Source of the DNA: Stromatinia cepivora
Lineage: Eukaryota; Ascomycota; Leotiomycetes; Helotiales; Sclerotiniaceae
DNA: 64,000 nt
Reading direction: 5' to 3'
Assembly (NCBI GenBank): GCA_014898415.1
Contig: RCTD01000014.1
Location: 124,001-188,000 of the forward strand
A program made the translations under genes and the position numbers. This document shows, piece after piece, positions 10,923 to 23,377 of this stretch; positions within the stretch are counted from its first letter, which is position 1, and the number at the start of each line of letters is the position of its first letter. Under the pieces are notes generated by a model. It was not told where the DNA came from. It saw only the letters and a program-made list of their open reading frames with translations, and made no database searches.

Positions 10923-11090
10923 TGAATGAAAAGAAAGAAGATATAGATGCGCTTACCATTGATGATGAATTGAATTGGACTGAGTTGAATCAATCCAATC
11001 CATACTGCAATGAAGTAGAGTTGTTGTGTTGAAGAATAATATTTTGGTGATTGTGCAAGAAGACGCAGAGTTTTGTAGCTCAAAAATTTT

Positions 11091-12135
11091 ATTCGCGCGC
11101 TAGACTAGCTCGAGATTTAGCGCGGGATGAAAAGTAACCTGAGGCTGACGCTCAAAACTGGTGGGGGCTTCCTATCTATCTTACGTGATCAAGATCTGAA
11201 TTCGGCGATTTGATAATGTCTTGCGATTTCTCACCGCCTTATATTTCTAAAGCCGAAAACTGCAGAAACGTTCTCATCTCACCGACGAAAAGTTAATTCA
11301 CGATTGGTCAATTCATTACTATTCTCCAACCTTCATTATTTAATGGAAAAACATTCTTGCGAACGGAAAAAGAGATGACATATCCGTCCGAAGCCGAATT
11401 CGCCCGCAAAATTCCCAAAATGATTCCAGACCACCTGCAATCTCAATATGAGCGGGTTACCAACTTTGGAATCTGTTATTAGGTACCATCTGGCATCTTC
11501 CAATCGTCGCTTTAGATTAGTAAGGGGCGAGACCTTGAACATTACCAACCACACGGATTTCTGTTTTCTGTTTCTCATCCAACCGGAAAATCATCGTTAT
11601 TCTTCTAAATTCAACACCCATTACTGGCCCCATTTCCTCGGATCATTTTAGCGCGGGGCATTGTACGAACAAAGCAACAGACATCATGAACATGGGACCT
11701 GAGTGCGGGGCTTATGGGGCTCGTGGGGCTTCAGTTATCCAATATTGGGAGAGTCATGTTGGGGAGTGATCAGTTCCAATATTTGGCTTTCATAGCTTGG
11801 AAATATAATGGGGCATACATACATATAATTGTTGATCCAATTCTCCTTCTTGATTGAAGCTATGATATCAGAATAAATAGGAAAGTACTTATTTCTCCTC
11901 TCTTTCCGCTTTCTTTTTATTCTCCTTTCTTTCATTTACTCTCCATTTTCCGCACGTTATAAAGCTACCTACCTAGTACTTACCCATCGGTGTTGTATCT
12001 TAATTATCAGCGAATACCGTTTCCGGTGTTCATACCCGCGTCAACCCGAGGTCCAGTATTTAAAACAAACACCCCTACTTTGATACCCCTCGAAAACACT
12101 TTACTATCAAAACACTACTTCTCAATAACCTCAAA
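11091..12135. other. divergent promoter region between snoRNA host gene and FBP1
   Basis: About 1 kb between the minus-strand snoRNA host gene and the plus-strand fructose-1,6-bisphosphatase gene. The right half includes GC-rich CreA-like motifs (separate entry) and a pyrimidine-rich leader from about 11,890. Short open frames here have no recognisable content. Confidence 0.5.
11653..11728 (+). promoter_or_regulatory. cluster of CreA/Mig1-type motifs upstream of FBP1
   Basis: Three matches to the fungal carbon-repressor consensus SYGGRG lie within 76 bp: GCGGGG at 11653-11658, GCGGGG at 11705-11710 and GTGGGG at 11723-11728, about 410-480 bp before the FBP1 start codon. Glucose repression of a gluconeogenic gene through CreA is expected from family knowledge. 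Function of these particular sites is inferred. The motif is short, so chance matches are possible. Confidence 0.45.
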
Positions 12136-13323
12136 ATGTCTCACGGCGGCGATCAAGGCTCAACAGAGCACATTAACACAGATATTGTTACTCTTACTAG
12201 GTTTCTCACTGAAGAGCAAGCAAAAGTTAAGGAAGCAACCGGAGATTTCACGTATGCTATCTTTGTTATTTGACTTCCTAAAACTATAGAAAACTAACAA
12301 GAACCAGACTTCTTTGCCATGCCCTCCAATTCTCTTTCAAATCCATAGCATACTATATCCGTCGCGCCTCGCTCATCAACTTAACCGGTCTCGCAGGATC
12401 CAGTAACACCACTGGCGATGATCAAAAGAAACTCGACGTAATCGGAAATGACCTTTTCATCGCTGCCATGAAATCCTCCGGGAAATGCGCCGTCCTCGTT
12501 TCAGAAGAAGAAGAAGAAGCCATTTTCTTCCCCGAAGCTAAAGGTGCCCGTTATGCCGTAGCATGCGACCCTATCGATGGCTCCTCCAACCTCGACGCTG
12601 GTGTCTCGGTCGGCACAATCTTCGGTATTCATAAACTCGCAGAAGGCTCCACAGGCACCAAAGAAGATCTCCTCAAGCCTGGTACCGAACTCATCGCCGC
12701 AGGTTTCACCATGTACGGTGCTTCAGCCCAATTAGTTATTACAATGAAGGGAGGTGGGGTCAATGGCTTCACAATGGACAACGCTTTAGGAGAATTCATT
12801 CTCACACATCCCGGTATGAAATTACCCAGAAAGAGATCCATCTACTCGGTCAATGAGGGAAATTCGCTGTACTGGGAAGATTCTACCAAAAACTACTTCA
12901 ACTCATTAAAGTACCCCGAAGTCGAGGGAGGAAAACCTTATAGCGCAAGATATATCGGAAGTATGGTGGCAGATGCCTATAGAACATTGTTGTATGGAGG
13001 TATTTTTGCGTATCCTGCGGATAAGAAGAGTCCAAAGGGTAAACTGAGAATTTTATATGAGTGTGCGCCTATGGCTATGGTTTTTGAAAATGGTATGTCT
13101 ATTCTATTCTCTCTCACCTTAATACCTACATCTCTTCCATTTATATTTCCTATCTTGTCTACATTTACAGAAACTAACAACATATCTCACAGCCGGCGGC
13201 CAAGCTTTGAACAGCAAAATGGAAAGAATGATGGATGTAGTACCAGAAGATATCCACGATAGATCAGGTATTTTCATGGGTAGTTGGGATGAAATGGAGA
13301 AGGTTAAATCATTTCATAAGTGA
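12136..13323 (+). CDS. FBP1: fructose-1,6-bisphosphatase
   Basis: Three exons (12136..12251, 12308..13092, 13193..13323) give 343 aa, the usual length for the class I enzyme. It hydrolyses fructose-1,6-bisphosphate to fructose-6-phosphate in cytosolic gluconeogenesis. The metal-binding signature CDPIDGSSN sits at about residue 126. Other family blocks are visible (RRASLINLTGLAG, VIGNDLFI, YSARYIGSMVADAYRTLLYGG, GKLRILYECAPMAMVFENAGG). The start MSHGGDQ is the first ATG after a pyrimidine-rich leader and directly precedes the conserved DIVTLTRFL segment. Introns are 56 and 100 bp. A cluster of CreA-like motifs upstream fits glucose repression. Nothing is missing from the catalytic core. Convergent with the RNPS1-like gene. 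Confidence 0.95.
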
Positions 13324-14453
13324 TGGACGGAATGTTAGTGAGGAGCTTGATATCCTTAGCATCAGGAATTCAGTAAACAGGTTAGGAATTTAGGTAGCAA
13401 ATATCATTTGTTTCTTGGCCTGAACATCTCATCTCACTAACTATGCGCTTGGGAATGCAGTGAGAATGGAAAATGAAACCAGAAGTCTGGTGCGGGAAAA
13501 CCGATAGGTGTCGCAGTGTTCAGTAGAGTGTTCATTCATCCAATCTTCGCCTTACTAGATATTTGAAGAGGCGCAAGAACATGATACAATTCATCTCTTT
13601 CAACCCACCAGTCCCCTTGCACAAATCTTCCTTCTATACTATAGATACTTCTATACTATACGTACCTAGCTAGCAATCCAGAACCAGTACAAATACCAAA
13701 TACCATCCGAAAAATTCTTGTTTAAATATTCTTCTTGTTGATATGGACTATACTATACTATGTATTTCATCAGATCGCTACGAAAGATGATAGATGATAG
13801 ATATCCGTGATATTATATACGCCCTTCGGGTTTTGATAGATATATGAGGATTTGTTTAATATTGCGCTGGGGAAAAGATATGTAAGGTGGTGGTGTTTAT
13901 TTTTTAAGTAAGTGGTAAATGATAGATAGGAATAGGTAAGTATGTAAGTAATGATAACTAAAAATTGAAAATTAAGATGGAATATTGATAGTTTAATGAA
14001 AGATATATAGAAGAAAAGAGAATTGGGAGATGGGAGATGGGAGATCTTATCATCTCTATAGTGAAAATTTAGTTATACTAGTATATCTAAAACTCAAATT
14101 AATTCTGTCCAACTCACAATTAAGACGACAGTACTTCCTAAAGCATGATCAGAAAGGTCACCACAGACACGACTAAGAGTACCAACGCTTGTTGCACTCT
14201 AGACAAGCTTTATAATTCATTATTGATTTTGGCTGGCCCTGTTAGCTCATCCATTTTTTTATTTCGAAATCCCAAACTCCTTCGCTACATAGCTACATTA
14301 CAATAGAACACAGCTGAGTGAAAGTAAATATTTTATACACTTTTATGATCCGCATTCCTCCTAACTCCCGATCAGCCCTTTGCAAAAGTCTGGTTGTCTG
14401 TCGATGCTTAAACTCCCATTTGCTGCAATTGACCCAACTTTATCTTAACCTTA
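13324..14453. other. convergent intergenic region
   Basis: AT-rich spacer between the 3' ends of FBP1 (+) and the RNPS1-like gene (-), with many GATA/TATA-like short repeats and no supported gene. Confidence 0.5.
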
Positions 14454-15657
14454 TTAACGTCTTCCCCTTCCACCACCCCCTCCACCTCGACCCCGACTTC
14501 TACTTCGACTCCTGTCATCATAGCTACTATAGCTACTATAACTAGGACTTCTCCTTCTTCTACCATCTCTACTTCCATCCCTATCCCTTCCACCTCTGCC
14601 TCCGCGACCTCTAAAACTATCTCGCCTGTCTCTTACTCTATCTCTCCTGGGTAAAGGCGACCTCGACCGTGATCTACTACTCAAACTTCGACTTCTCGTT
14701 CTGTGTCTCCGGGGGCTTCTCGATCTCTCACGATTTCTCTCACTAGGTCTATAAGTATCACCACCTCTATCCCTGTCCACCAATCTTCCTCCTCCTCCCA
14801 TTCCACCTCCACCACCTCTAGAATCGAAACCGCCACGAGAACTCCTACCACTGCCAAGTGGGATTCTCGGATCGATATTTACTCCACGACGAGCCATGGG
14901 TGGTTGTGGGCTAAACTTGCGGCGGGGTAAGACGATTGATACATTTATAATGGCGCCATCGAGCTGTGATTCATGCATATGGGCTATGGCGGATTCGGCA
15001 GATTCCGCGGAAACGTAGAGAATATAAGCGGTACCGCGGTTAGTATTGACTTTCAAAGAATGTTAGCTGGTATATTCGTTGTAAATGGGAATGGTAGAGT
15101 ATGAGCACGGAAACTTACAACTTCTGTTCATGGGCACATCTAAATCTTTGATATCACCAAAAGTACCAAATATTTCACGAAGATGATCTTCAGTAACGTT
15201 TTTGGTAAGTTTCTCAATTACAACCTGCAAGCAGAATTGATTATTAGCATTTACATTTCAGAATTCCACTGCCAACAACTCCAATTCTCAATAGATGTTT
15301 TTAATTGAGAAAAGGGACAAAATTAACAGCAAGCAAACAAACCTTAGTACTCCTCACGCCAGCAACGGCACTCTCACTTCTCTCCGGGCTTCTACTTCGA
15401 GTTCTGCTCCGTCCTCTAGGACTCAAACTCCTCCCCCGACTTTCACTTCTGTATCTCGCACCTCCATTTCTACCAGTACCAGCTACACTTCTAGTACGAC
15501 TCCGACTTCTACCTCCAGATCTAGATCTAGAACGAGGAGAAATTGAACGGCGTGGACTGCGCGACCTTGAATAACGAGATGCGCTGGAATATGGTGTTCG
15601 TGAACGAGAGACTCGGGAGCGACCCCGTGGAGCAGGTGAGGGCGTTCGTGAGGGCAT
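14454..15657 (-). CDS. RNPS1-like RRM/SR-rich RNA-binding protein
   Basis: Three exons (complement of 15343..15657, 15119..15224 and 14454..15049) give 338 aa. Residues 1-105 are an RS-rich head (SRSRSPRR, RSRSRTRS). One RRM spans about 106-183: VVIEKLTKNVTEDHLREIFG (RNP2 region), DIKDLDVPMNR, then RGTAYILYVSAESAESAI (RNP1 region), ending NVSIVLPRRKF. The tail is Gly/Arg/Ser-rich with RS repeats and a poly-Gly end. This RS-RRM-RS/RGG order, with an acidic-to-basic PM(N/D)R motif, is that of RNPS1, a splicing factor and peripheral exon-junction (ASAP/PSAP) component in the nucleus. Exon 1 ends at a non-standard GTTTGT donor, chosen because it keeps the frame into the RRM. Other single-RRM SR proteins remain possible. 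Confidence 0.85.
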
Positions 15658-16900
15658 TGTGTTGATAGTTGTGGATTAGTGGTTGGAAAAGAGGGGAATG
15701 GATGACTTTGATGGATTGATTGCGATGCGATGGGGTGTCGCGTTTGGGAATTATTTTGCGCGAGGCTGGGCCGTGCACTGGCGATTAGATTTAAGAAGGT
15801 TGTGGTATTAAGTGCCTGAGGCTTTAAAGAGTGTTTGCTCTTATTCTATCATTCAATAGATGTTTTGCCAATAAGAGATGAAGATATAATTCTTCTGTGA
15901 ACACTAGTGTGTTCAGTCCCGAGTCAAGCTTTTGACTCACCATTGAAGACACACATGATACAACTTTCTTACAGTCTTGTTACGCGGATGTATGGTTGAC
16001 CTTATTTCTCAACTATCTCAAGGGGTTGAATGATGCATTAGCTATCTCGACGTTATATATGAGAATATGATGATTCCCATTTGAGAATGAGTTTTCTGGT
16101 CCATGATATGTTGCCAGGCTCTAAAAATTAGCTATTTTAAGCCTATCGTGCCCTGAAGTCATCATGTCCATTTAGACTCATGACCGGTACGAGATCCAAG
16201 ACCCATTGTTGTCTTTCGTCCGACGACACCACCATACGGACATCATTTGATTCCACAAAATTCCATTATTGGTGCTTATAAGAATGTCCGACTTTGCTCT
16301 TAAAGGTCCACACTCCAATTCCACAATGTATGGTAGAACCTACGACGCTACATCGCCTATTTTAGATGGGATTGAACGATTTTTCAGCCAATGATTCCTT
16401 ACCACTTCGAAATCCAGTCTAATAACTGTAGGAAAACCCGAAAATAAGTCCAATTCTCTTCCAGGTTTGGATATTAAATCGGGATATCTGTTGGAACAAT
16501 GTAAAAGCAAATACTTTACCCTCAGAAGCTAGCTCTCTATATCAAGAGTTCATCATTCTCAACCCTATCGCCTAGGGACAGTGAAAAAGCATGAGTATTT
16601 TATCCATTCCTTAATGTGAAATAGACTAGGAAAATTCCAGCACGCTACAATAAAAGTTATCAAATTCAGGGGGTAATGACTAAGTGGTAATTATGACAGG
16701 TAAGACAAGTTTTCCAGTTCATAGTCAACAGCCTGCTCACTCACGCCCACTTCTCCAGTCTTCACCCTCTATTCACTCTCCGCAATTCCCATAAAACCTT
16801 CAGACAACAACTTACTAGACTTTCAAAAGTTCTGTTGCACATCTACAATATACTATACAGTCTGCACTTCATCTATTAGTCTAGGCACTCAAAATCAATT
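15658..16900. other. intergenic, no gene recognised
   Basis: Left part is the promoter and leader of the RNPS1-like gene (-). The rest holds no supported gene. Confidence 0.4.
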
Positions 16901-16956
16901 AAATATCAAATACAGTATTTCCACTAGCCAGACCATTCGAAAATGCTACTCGTCAG

Positions 16957-17783
16957 TTTTGTTATATATCTAAAGTTTATTATTTTCGATTTTGGCAGTT
17001 TAGATAACTTAAAGTCTAATAGATAACTAGGCTAGCGATTATATACTTTTGTAGATATATGACAAAAGTTTTAAGAATCGTTGTTTATTTACTACTTTAT
17101 TTAGCGAACCCTATTAAAAGTCATCGAGATAGCAACCCATTAAACCTTTAATTCGTTTTGTTATATATCCAAAGCGTACTTGTTTTCCGTTTAGATATCT
17201 AGACCACTTAAATATTTCTTAAATATTATACTATCAATCAATATGAAGCTCATTGTTATAGAATATTTATAGATATACAACAAAACCCTCTAAACCCATT
17301 AGCAACTCACCACTCCATCTACCTACCCCGTGAACCTCATCTAAAGTTATCGAATAATAATTCACTAAACCTTCTATTCAGTTTATTGTATATCCAAAAT
17401 GTAACTTTTCGTCTCGACATCTAAACCACCCAAATATTTCTTGAATATCATACTCGAGTACTGTACTAGTAGCTATATATCAAACTAACTACTATATTAC
17501 GTTTAGAGATATACAATAAAACTAGATATCAAAAACTCTCATCTATGCACTATTCCATTCCCAAATCCCATCTGAAATTATTCATATAGTATCTACTACT
17601 ATTTTCACAACTCCTATCGCATATTGCATATCTAACCATGTAACTTTTCACCTAAACATCCACTCTACATCATCCCCAAAAACTAACATAAAAATCACAC
17701 TCTAGCTAATAATCACACAAAACAACCTAATTACTACAAATAACCTAACCACCACATATCACTCACCTCTATACAATAAACCC
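16957..17783. repeat. degenerate AT-rich tandem repeat with internal inverted arms (3-4 units)
   Basis: Three clear units, and perhaps a fourth, recur at about 200-230 bp spacing. Each has a left arm like TTTTGTTATATATC and, 80-115 bp later, a right arm that is its near-perfect reverse complement. Unit 1 arms: 16957-16970 and 17054-17067. Unit 2: 17155-17169 and 17272-17286. Unit 3: about 17382-17394 and 17508-17520. A weak fourth starts near 17610. The sequence before each left arm is also related (CATTAAACCTTTAATTC against CACTAAACCTTCTATTC), so these are tandem copies, not separate insertions. Nothing coding. Confidence 0.6.
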
Positions 17784-18315
17784 AAAGACCCTCAAAAAGC
17801 CTCTTATTCATTCATCCATTCATCCATCCATTCACTACAAATTGACCAACAAATCCATCCAACAAACCCACTCCAGAATACCAAATACTACTAGATAGGC
17901 ACCTACCTAATCTCAATAACCTTCATCACCTGCATATTTAGATATATCTCTTACATCTACAATATAGAATTCATCCCCTAGCTCTCTAAATTATTTCACC
18001 CAAAGTAAATCCAAACTTGTACTTGTACTTGTACTTGTACTTGAGATGTGTATATTGTACTGGTAGATTCTAGTTAAGCTAACTAGGTATCTTAAAGCTT
18101 GATCTATAAGGATCGAAGCTTAATCCCTCTCTAATAAAGAAGGTATAGTTTGAATTGAGTGAGCGAGGGCTCCGCGGGGATTTTGCTCCTCGTCGTTAGC
18201 ATCAATGGAGCTGAGCTCGCAAATGCCAATTAAATATGCATGCGCCTCCGACATGCTCAAAAGACCTCCTGCCTCATAATATCATACATCCATCCACAAC
18301 TATCCGATCACAAAA
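17784..18315. other. AT-rich spacer with short microsatellites
   Basis: No gene seen. Contains an ATTCATCC-type run (about 17,805-17,835) and an ACTTGT hexamer repeated about five times at 18015-18043. Confidence 0.5.
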
Positions 18316-19197
18316 TCACACCCTCATAACCTCGTCCCTCCTAATCCCAAAGAAATAATTCCCCACCTTCTCACTCCCAGGCACAACCTTCCACCCCCAA
18401 CCCGGCACATACACCACCCCCCTAACAATCGGACTATTCCAACCCCTCTCCCTCAAAAAATGTCCCCTCAGCTCCTCCTCATTAATATACTGATGCCAAT
18501 CATGGGTCCCCCTCGGCACAATCCCCATGACATCCTCCGCCACCACCTTCGTCGTCAACCAACTCGTCCACGTCCTCGCCATCGTACTCATGATGATCCA
18601 TCCCCCAGGCTTCACAAACGGCGTACATTTATCCAGAAACGATGACGGATACGTAATATGTTCGATAACTTCAAACAACGACAAAATATCATATTGTTCC
18701 TCTTTCGTTTTCGGTATCGGTAATCCTTCAATCGACGTATTTAAATATGTTAATTTTCCCGCCAACCCCGGATCTTTCCTCGCGTGTGCTTTCGCAACAG
18801 ATAATACTACAGGCGAAGGATCAATCGCGGTAATGCTTTCCGAACTTCTTAATCTGGCTGCACTCTCCGCGAAAATTCCACCTCCACATCCTACATCTAG
18901 ATATTTCAGCCCTGAAGTGGCAACTGGTGTGGGTTGTGAAGCATGACATGTGCGTATAAAATCATGACGAAGCGGATTCATCAAATGTAATAATCTCGAA
19001 GAACCATGCGGATCCCACCAAGTCGATGCCAAGGCATTGAAATGTGAGACTTCATTTGGATTGACGGATGAATTGTCAGTAGAGGTGGTGGATTGACATC
19101 GGAATTGGTTTTGGATATATCGAGGGGCAGTTCGGAGAAGTAGGTTAATATTTCGGAGGGATGTGGGATGTAGTGGCGTGGAGATTGTGAGGGGCAT
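18316..19197 (-). CDS. COQ3: ubiquinone biosynthesis O-methyltransferase, mitochondrial
   Basis: Single exon, 293 aa. The first 45 or so residues are rich in Arg, Ser and Thr with no acidic residues until about 41, as in a mitochondrial presequence. The methyltransferase part starts with NPNEVSHFNALASTWWDPHG, a strong Coq3/UbiG signature. It continues with SAM motif I LDVGCGGGIFAE (about 100-110), DPSPVVLSVAKAHA and FEVIEHI, then the C-terminal TWTSWLTTKVVAEDVMGIVPRGTHDW block. It transfers methyl groups from SAM to hydroxyl groups of coenzyme Q intermediates at the matrix face of the inner membrane. Divergent from RIB3 with about 680 bp between. The start is the only in-frame ATG before the presequence. 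Confidence 0.93.
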   Translation of the reverse strand: MPLTISTPLHPTSLRNINLLLRTAPRYIQNQFRCQSTTSTDNSSVNPNEVSHFNALASTWWDPHGSSRLLHLMNPLRHDFIRTCHASQPTPVATSGLKYLDVGCGGGIFAESAARLRSSESITAIDPSPVVLSVAKAHARKDPGLAGKLTYLNTSIEGLPIPKTKEEQYDILSLFEVIEHITYPSSFLDKCTPFVKPGGWIIMSTMARTWTSWLTTKVVAEDVMGIVPRGTHDWHQYINEEELRGHFLRERGWNSPIVRGVVYVPGWGWKVVPGSEKVGNYFFGIRRDEVMRV

Positions 19198-19879
19198 GAT
19201 GGATGATTGATGATTGATGTTTTGTTACCATACGATATTTGTGTATAGTAATCCTTCTTGACAAGTGCAACTTATTTACCAATTGAGATTAGATAATTAT
19301 GTAGCAGCCAAGAGATAAGATGATCGGCTCCAAGAAATAGATTCGTCGAGGCTCGAATGCTCAGTAAATTCCCAGGTAGTACATAAAACTTTCGTCTTTG
19401 ATTTGTTAAGGTCATTTTGCTGACAAAGAAAATTAATTGAATTTTGTCAGCCTCAGTCAGCCCTTATGCATTTCTGTATTCCGCATACCCTTGCACCCTT
19501 ACCAAAATCCCCTAGTTTTTCCATCCCGAAGACTCTTTACATCCCGCCCTCAGTAATCTTGGAGAACAAAATGAACTCAGGGCACCTTTAGATGTTCAGC
19601 CATTTTTCCTGTAGATTCGTGTCCTTTCAATTGAATACATAATAACGAATTTGACTTTCTGTATACTATTCTTGGAAATATTGTTTATTCCTACTATTGA
19701 TACCTGTTTTTAGAAAGAGTAAACGGAGTTGTAGAATCATTATTAGATATCTCACGACATCTCCCCACTATCATTCGGAAGCGGCGAACTTTTATACATA
19801 TTCATCCCATCTTCTCTACCAGACTCTTTCACTCTCACTTCCTTTCACACACACACAACATTCCTCACAGCGATCCAAA
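19198..19879. promoter_or_regulatory. divergent promoter between COQ3 and RIB3
   Basis: Shared upstream region of two divergent biosynthetic genes. The RIB3 side ends in a CT-rich leader with an ACACACA run just before the ATG. No specific operator can be identified. Confidence 0.5.
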
Positions 19880-20667
19880 ATGCCTTCCTCAGATATATCC
19901 CACGAATTCGACACAATCGAAGACACGATCACCGGCTTCAGTAAGTGACCTTCTCATCCGCCCGCTCCGATCCCTTACCCTCTTCCCCTAAATCTCAACT
20001 AACCCCCTCTCTAGAAAATGGCGAATTCATAGTCGTCCTCGACTCCACCTCCCGCGAAAACGAAGGCGACCTAATAATAGCCGCCAGCGACATGACTCCA
20101 GAAAAAATGGCCTTCATGGTGCGCTACACCTCGGGCATAATCTGCACACCCATCCCCACTTCTCTCACCACCCAATTCGATCTCCCACAAATGGTAGACT
20201 CGAACGAAGATCCCAACCGTACCGCCTATACCATTAGCATCGATGCGAACCATCCCTCCACCAGCACGGGAATAAGCGCACACGATCGCTCGCTAACCTG
20301 TCGCACGCTTGCGGATCCGAAAGCCGGACCACAGAGTCTCAGACGACCGGGCCATGTATTCCCACTGAGGGCGCGAGAGGGAGGAGTACGTGAGCGACCG
20401 GGCCATACGGAAGCAGCGGTGGAATTTTGCGAATTAGCTGGAAAACCACCTGTGGGAGTAATATGCGAGATCGTAGATGATGGAGAGGAGGTTGCAGGAG
20501 AAGCGATTCGAAAGGAACCGGGCATGTTGAGGAGAGATGGATGTTTAGCTTTTGGAAAGAAGTGGGGGTTGAGGGTTTGTACGATTGAAGCTTTGGTGGA
20601 GTATATGGAGAAGAAGGAGGGGAAGTGGGTGAAGAATGGGGAGCAGCGTAATGGGAATGGGGTTTAA
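19880..20667 (+). CDS. RIB3: 3,4-dihydroxy-2-butanone 4-phosphate synthase
   Basis: Two exons (19880..19940, 20015..20667) joined across a 74-bp intron give 237 aa. The enzyme converts ribulose 5-phosphate to dihydroxybutanone phosphate and formate in riboflavin synthesis. Active-site and metal-binding segments are present: SRENEGDLIIAA (about 33-44), STGISAHDRSLTCRTLADP, RRPGHVFPLRAREGG and GHTEAAVEFCELAG. The length is typical for the monofunctional fungal enzyme. There is no GTP cyclohydrolase II domain after it, unlike the bacterial fusion. The last 20 residues (charged, Asn/Gly-rich) are probably disordered. Starting at MPSSDISHEF keeps the N-terminal helix that precedes the split KNGEFIVVLD strand. 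Confidence 0.95.
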
Positions 20668-21912
20668 GGGCCGAGCTATTTTCTATGTCCAGGAGAGAGA
20701 CATCACTGTGTGGTTACCTGCGAGGAGAAGCAGGGGTGGTTGACTGCTCGGACACAGAAGGCGGGGGACCGGAGGATTGGCTTAGGGGGGGAGGGGGGTG
20801 CAAACAAACAGAGGAAACAAAACCAGACAAGAAATCCACTAGACACACGACAAGGAGTTAGTCCAACTGATCCTTACTATTTGTACTTCTATCTATCTAT
20901 CTATATGGACTTGGTATATTAGATCCAAAGACCGCAAGGAGCAAAAGACTAAAAAAATCTCAACAATGGATACCTACCTATTCAACTTCATGTTCCAACG
21001 TTCTTTAGAGCTTCTCCTAGAATTCTCTATGTATTTCGTAAACTATACTCGAGTATATTACGCGAAACCTCTATCTATCTTAGCAAGTTGCTTGACATAT
21101 GCAGTGAAGTCAAACATGATGTGAAGGTTCAAATTATAGGGCTCAATAAACCCCACCCCCAAATTGCAATTACATATATCACAACACACCGTCACAAAAT
21201 AAGTCACAAAAGTCATTTTAATATTTTTTTTCATTAATGGCAATTCTACACACATAATATCGGCGCCAGCAAATGCAGCAAAATGCAGCAAAATGCAGCA
21301 AAAGAGCAGCCACCTAGCAACCGGCCCATCAATTTATCCACCTCCCACCCGTGTCCCAAACCAGACTAACCCATTCCCTAGATGGCCACTTTACAATAAA
21401 GTAAGAGGTAAGGAGTTGAGCCCCGCCGACCAATTTATCACATAAGCTAATGCATACATCTCATACCAAAAGGAGTAACTCGTCGAACGAGTAAGTCAAA
21501 AGAGAAAAAGGAGTGACGTGAAGCTGGATACCAGATATAAAGCATGTAAAAGGTAAAGGACCGACCCAAATCATAATTATCGCCATGATCCACAATCCCG
21601 TAGTTGCTCGATCAGAAAAGTAAGGTCATTTGGTTCATGATGTCTAGAGACTCCTTATTTCGCGCCGAAAGAAGACCGCCTGGAAAGTACAAGATCGCAA
21701 TAGAATCTCAAAAACGCCAATATCGAGATAACAAGCCTTTTGATAGTATGCAATACTGTCGAACATCAGGAGTGAACGATCAGAAAGAAACGAAAGGAGT
21801 CGTGATGTGTACAGGGTATCAAGCACAAGCCATGAAAGATTTCATTGCACTATGAAAACCGGAGAATAATTTGAGGCAATAGAAAGAAAGTTCCGAACAA
21901 TGTGATGTGTTA
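20668..21912. other. convergent intergenic region with short repeats
   Basis: Between the 3' ends of RIB3 (+) and the C2H2 gene (-). Includes a CTAT run near 20,890 and an AAATGCAGCA decamer repeated three times (21268-21310). No gene supported. Confidence 0.5.
21268..21310. repeat. short tandem repeat, AAATGCAGCA x3
   Basis: Three consecutive near-identical decamers followed by a partial copy. Non-coding. Confidence 0.8.

Positions 21913-23377
<1,465 letters not shown>

Larger units (their letters stand above)
9300..11090 (-). ncRNA. non-coding spliced snoRNA host gene with six intronic box C/D snoRNAs
   Basis: On the minus strand I can place six introns with donor, branch site and acceptor: 10775..10956, 10490..10702, 10258..10469, 9985..10170, 9746..9928 and 9449..9654. 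The exons between them are tiny (72, 20, 87, 56 and 91 nt), and neither alone nor joined do they give a convincing protein. Several acceptors read TAG followed by ATG. Branch sites such as TGCTAAC and GCTAAC lie just before the acceptors. Each intron contains one C/D snoRNA (next entries). Every D box is 65-75 nt from the 3' splice site and every C box 36-52 nt from the donor. The guide order matches the yeast snR78-snR73 polycistron. The transcript's 5' end (about 11,090) and 3' end (left of 9449) are estimates. The exact acceptor of intron 3 is the least certain splice site. Confidence 0.85.

Noticed and set aside
10787..11083. 98-codon minus-strand frame with a hydrophobic segment (YFIAVWIGLIQLSPIQFIING)
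   Set aside because: It starts at TTG without an upstream ATG in the open frame, and it runs across the GTAAGC donor into intron 1 of the snoRNA host gene, through the snR78-like RNA.
14408..14593. Minus-strand 61-codon E/V/M-rich frame inside the RNPS1-like gene
   Set aside because: Shadow of the RS/RGG-rich coding exon in another frame.
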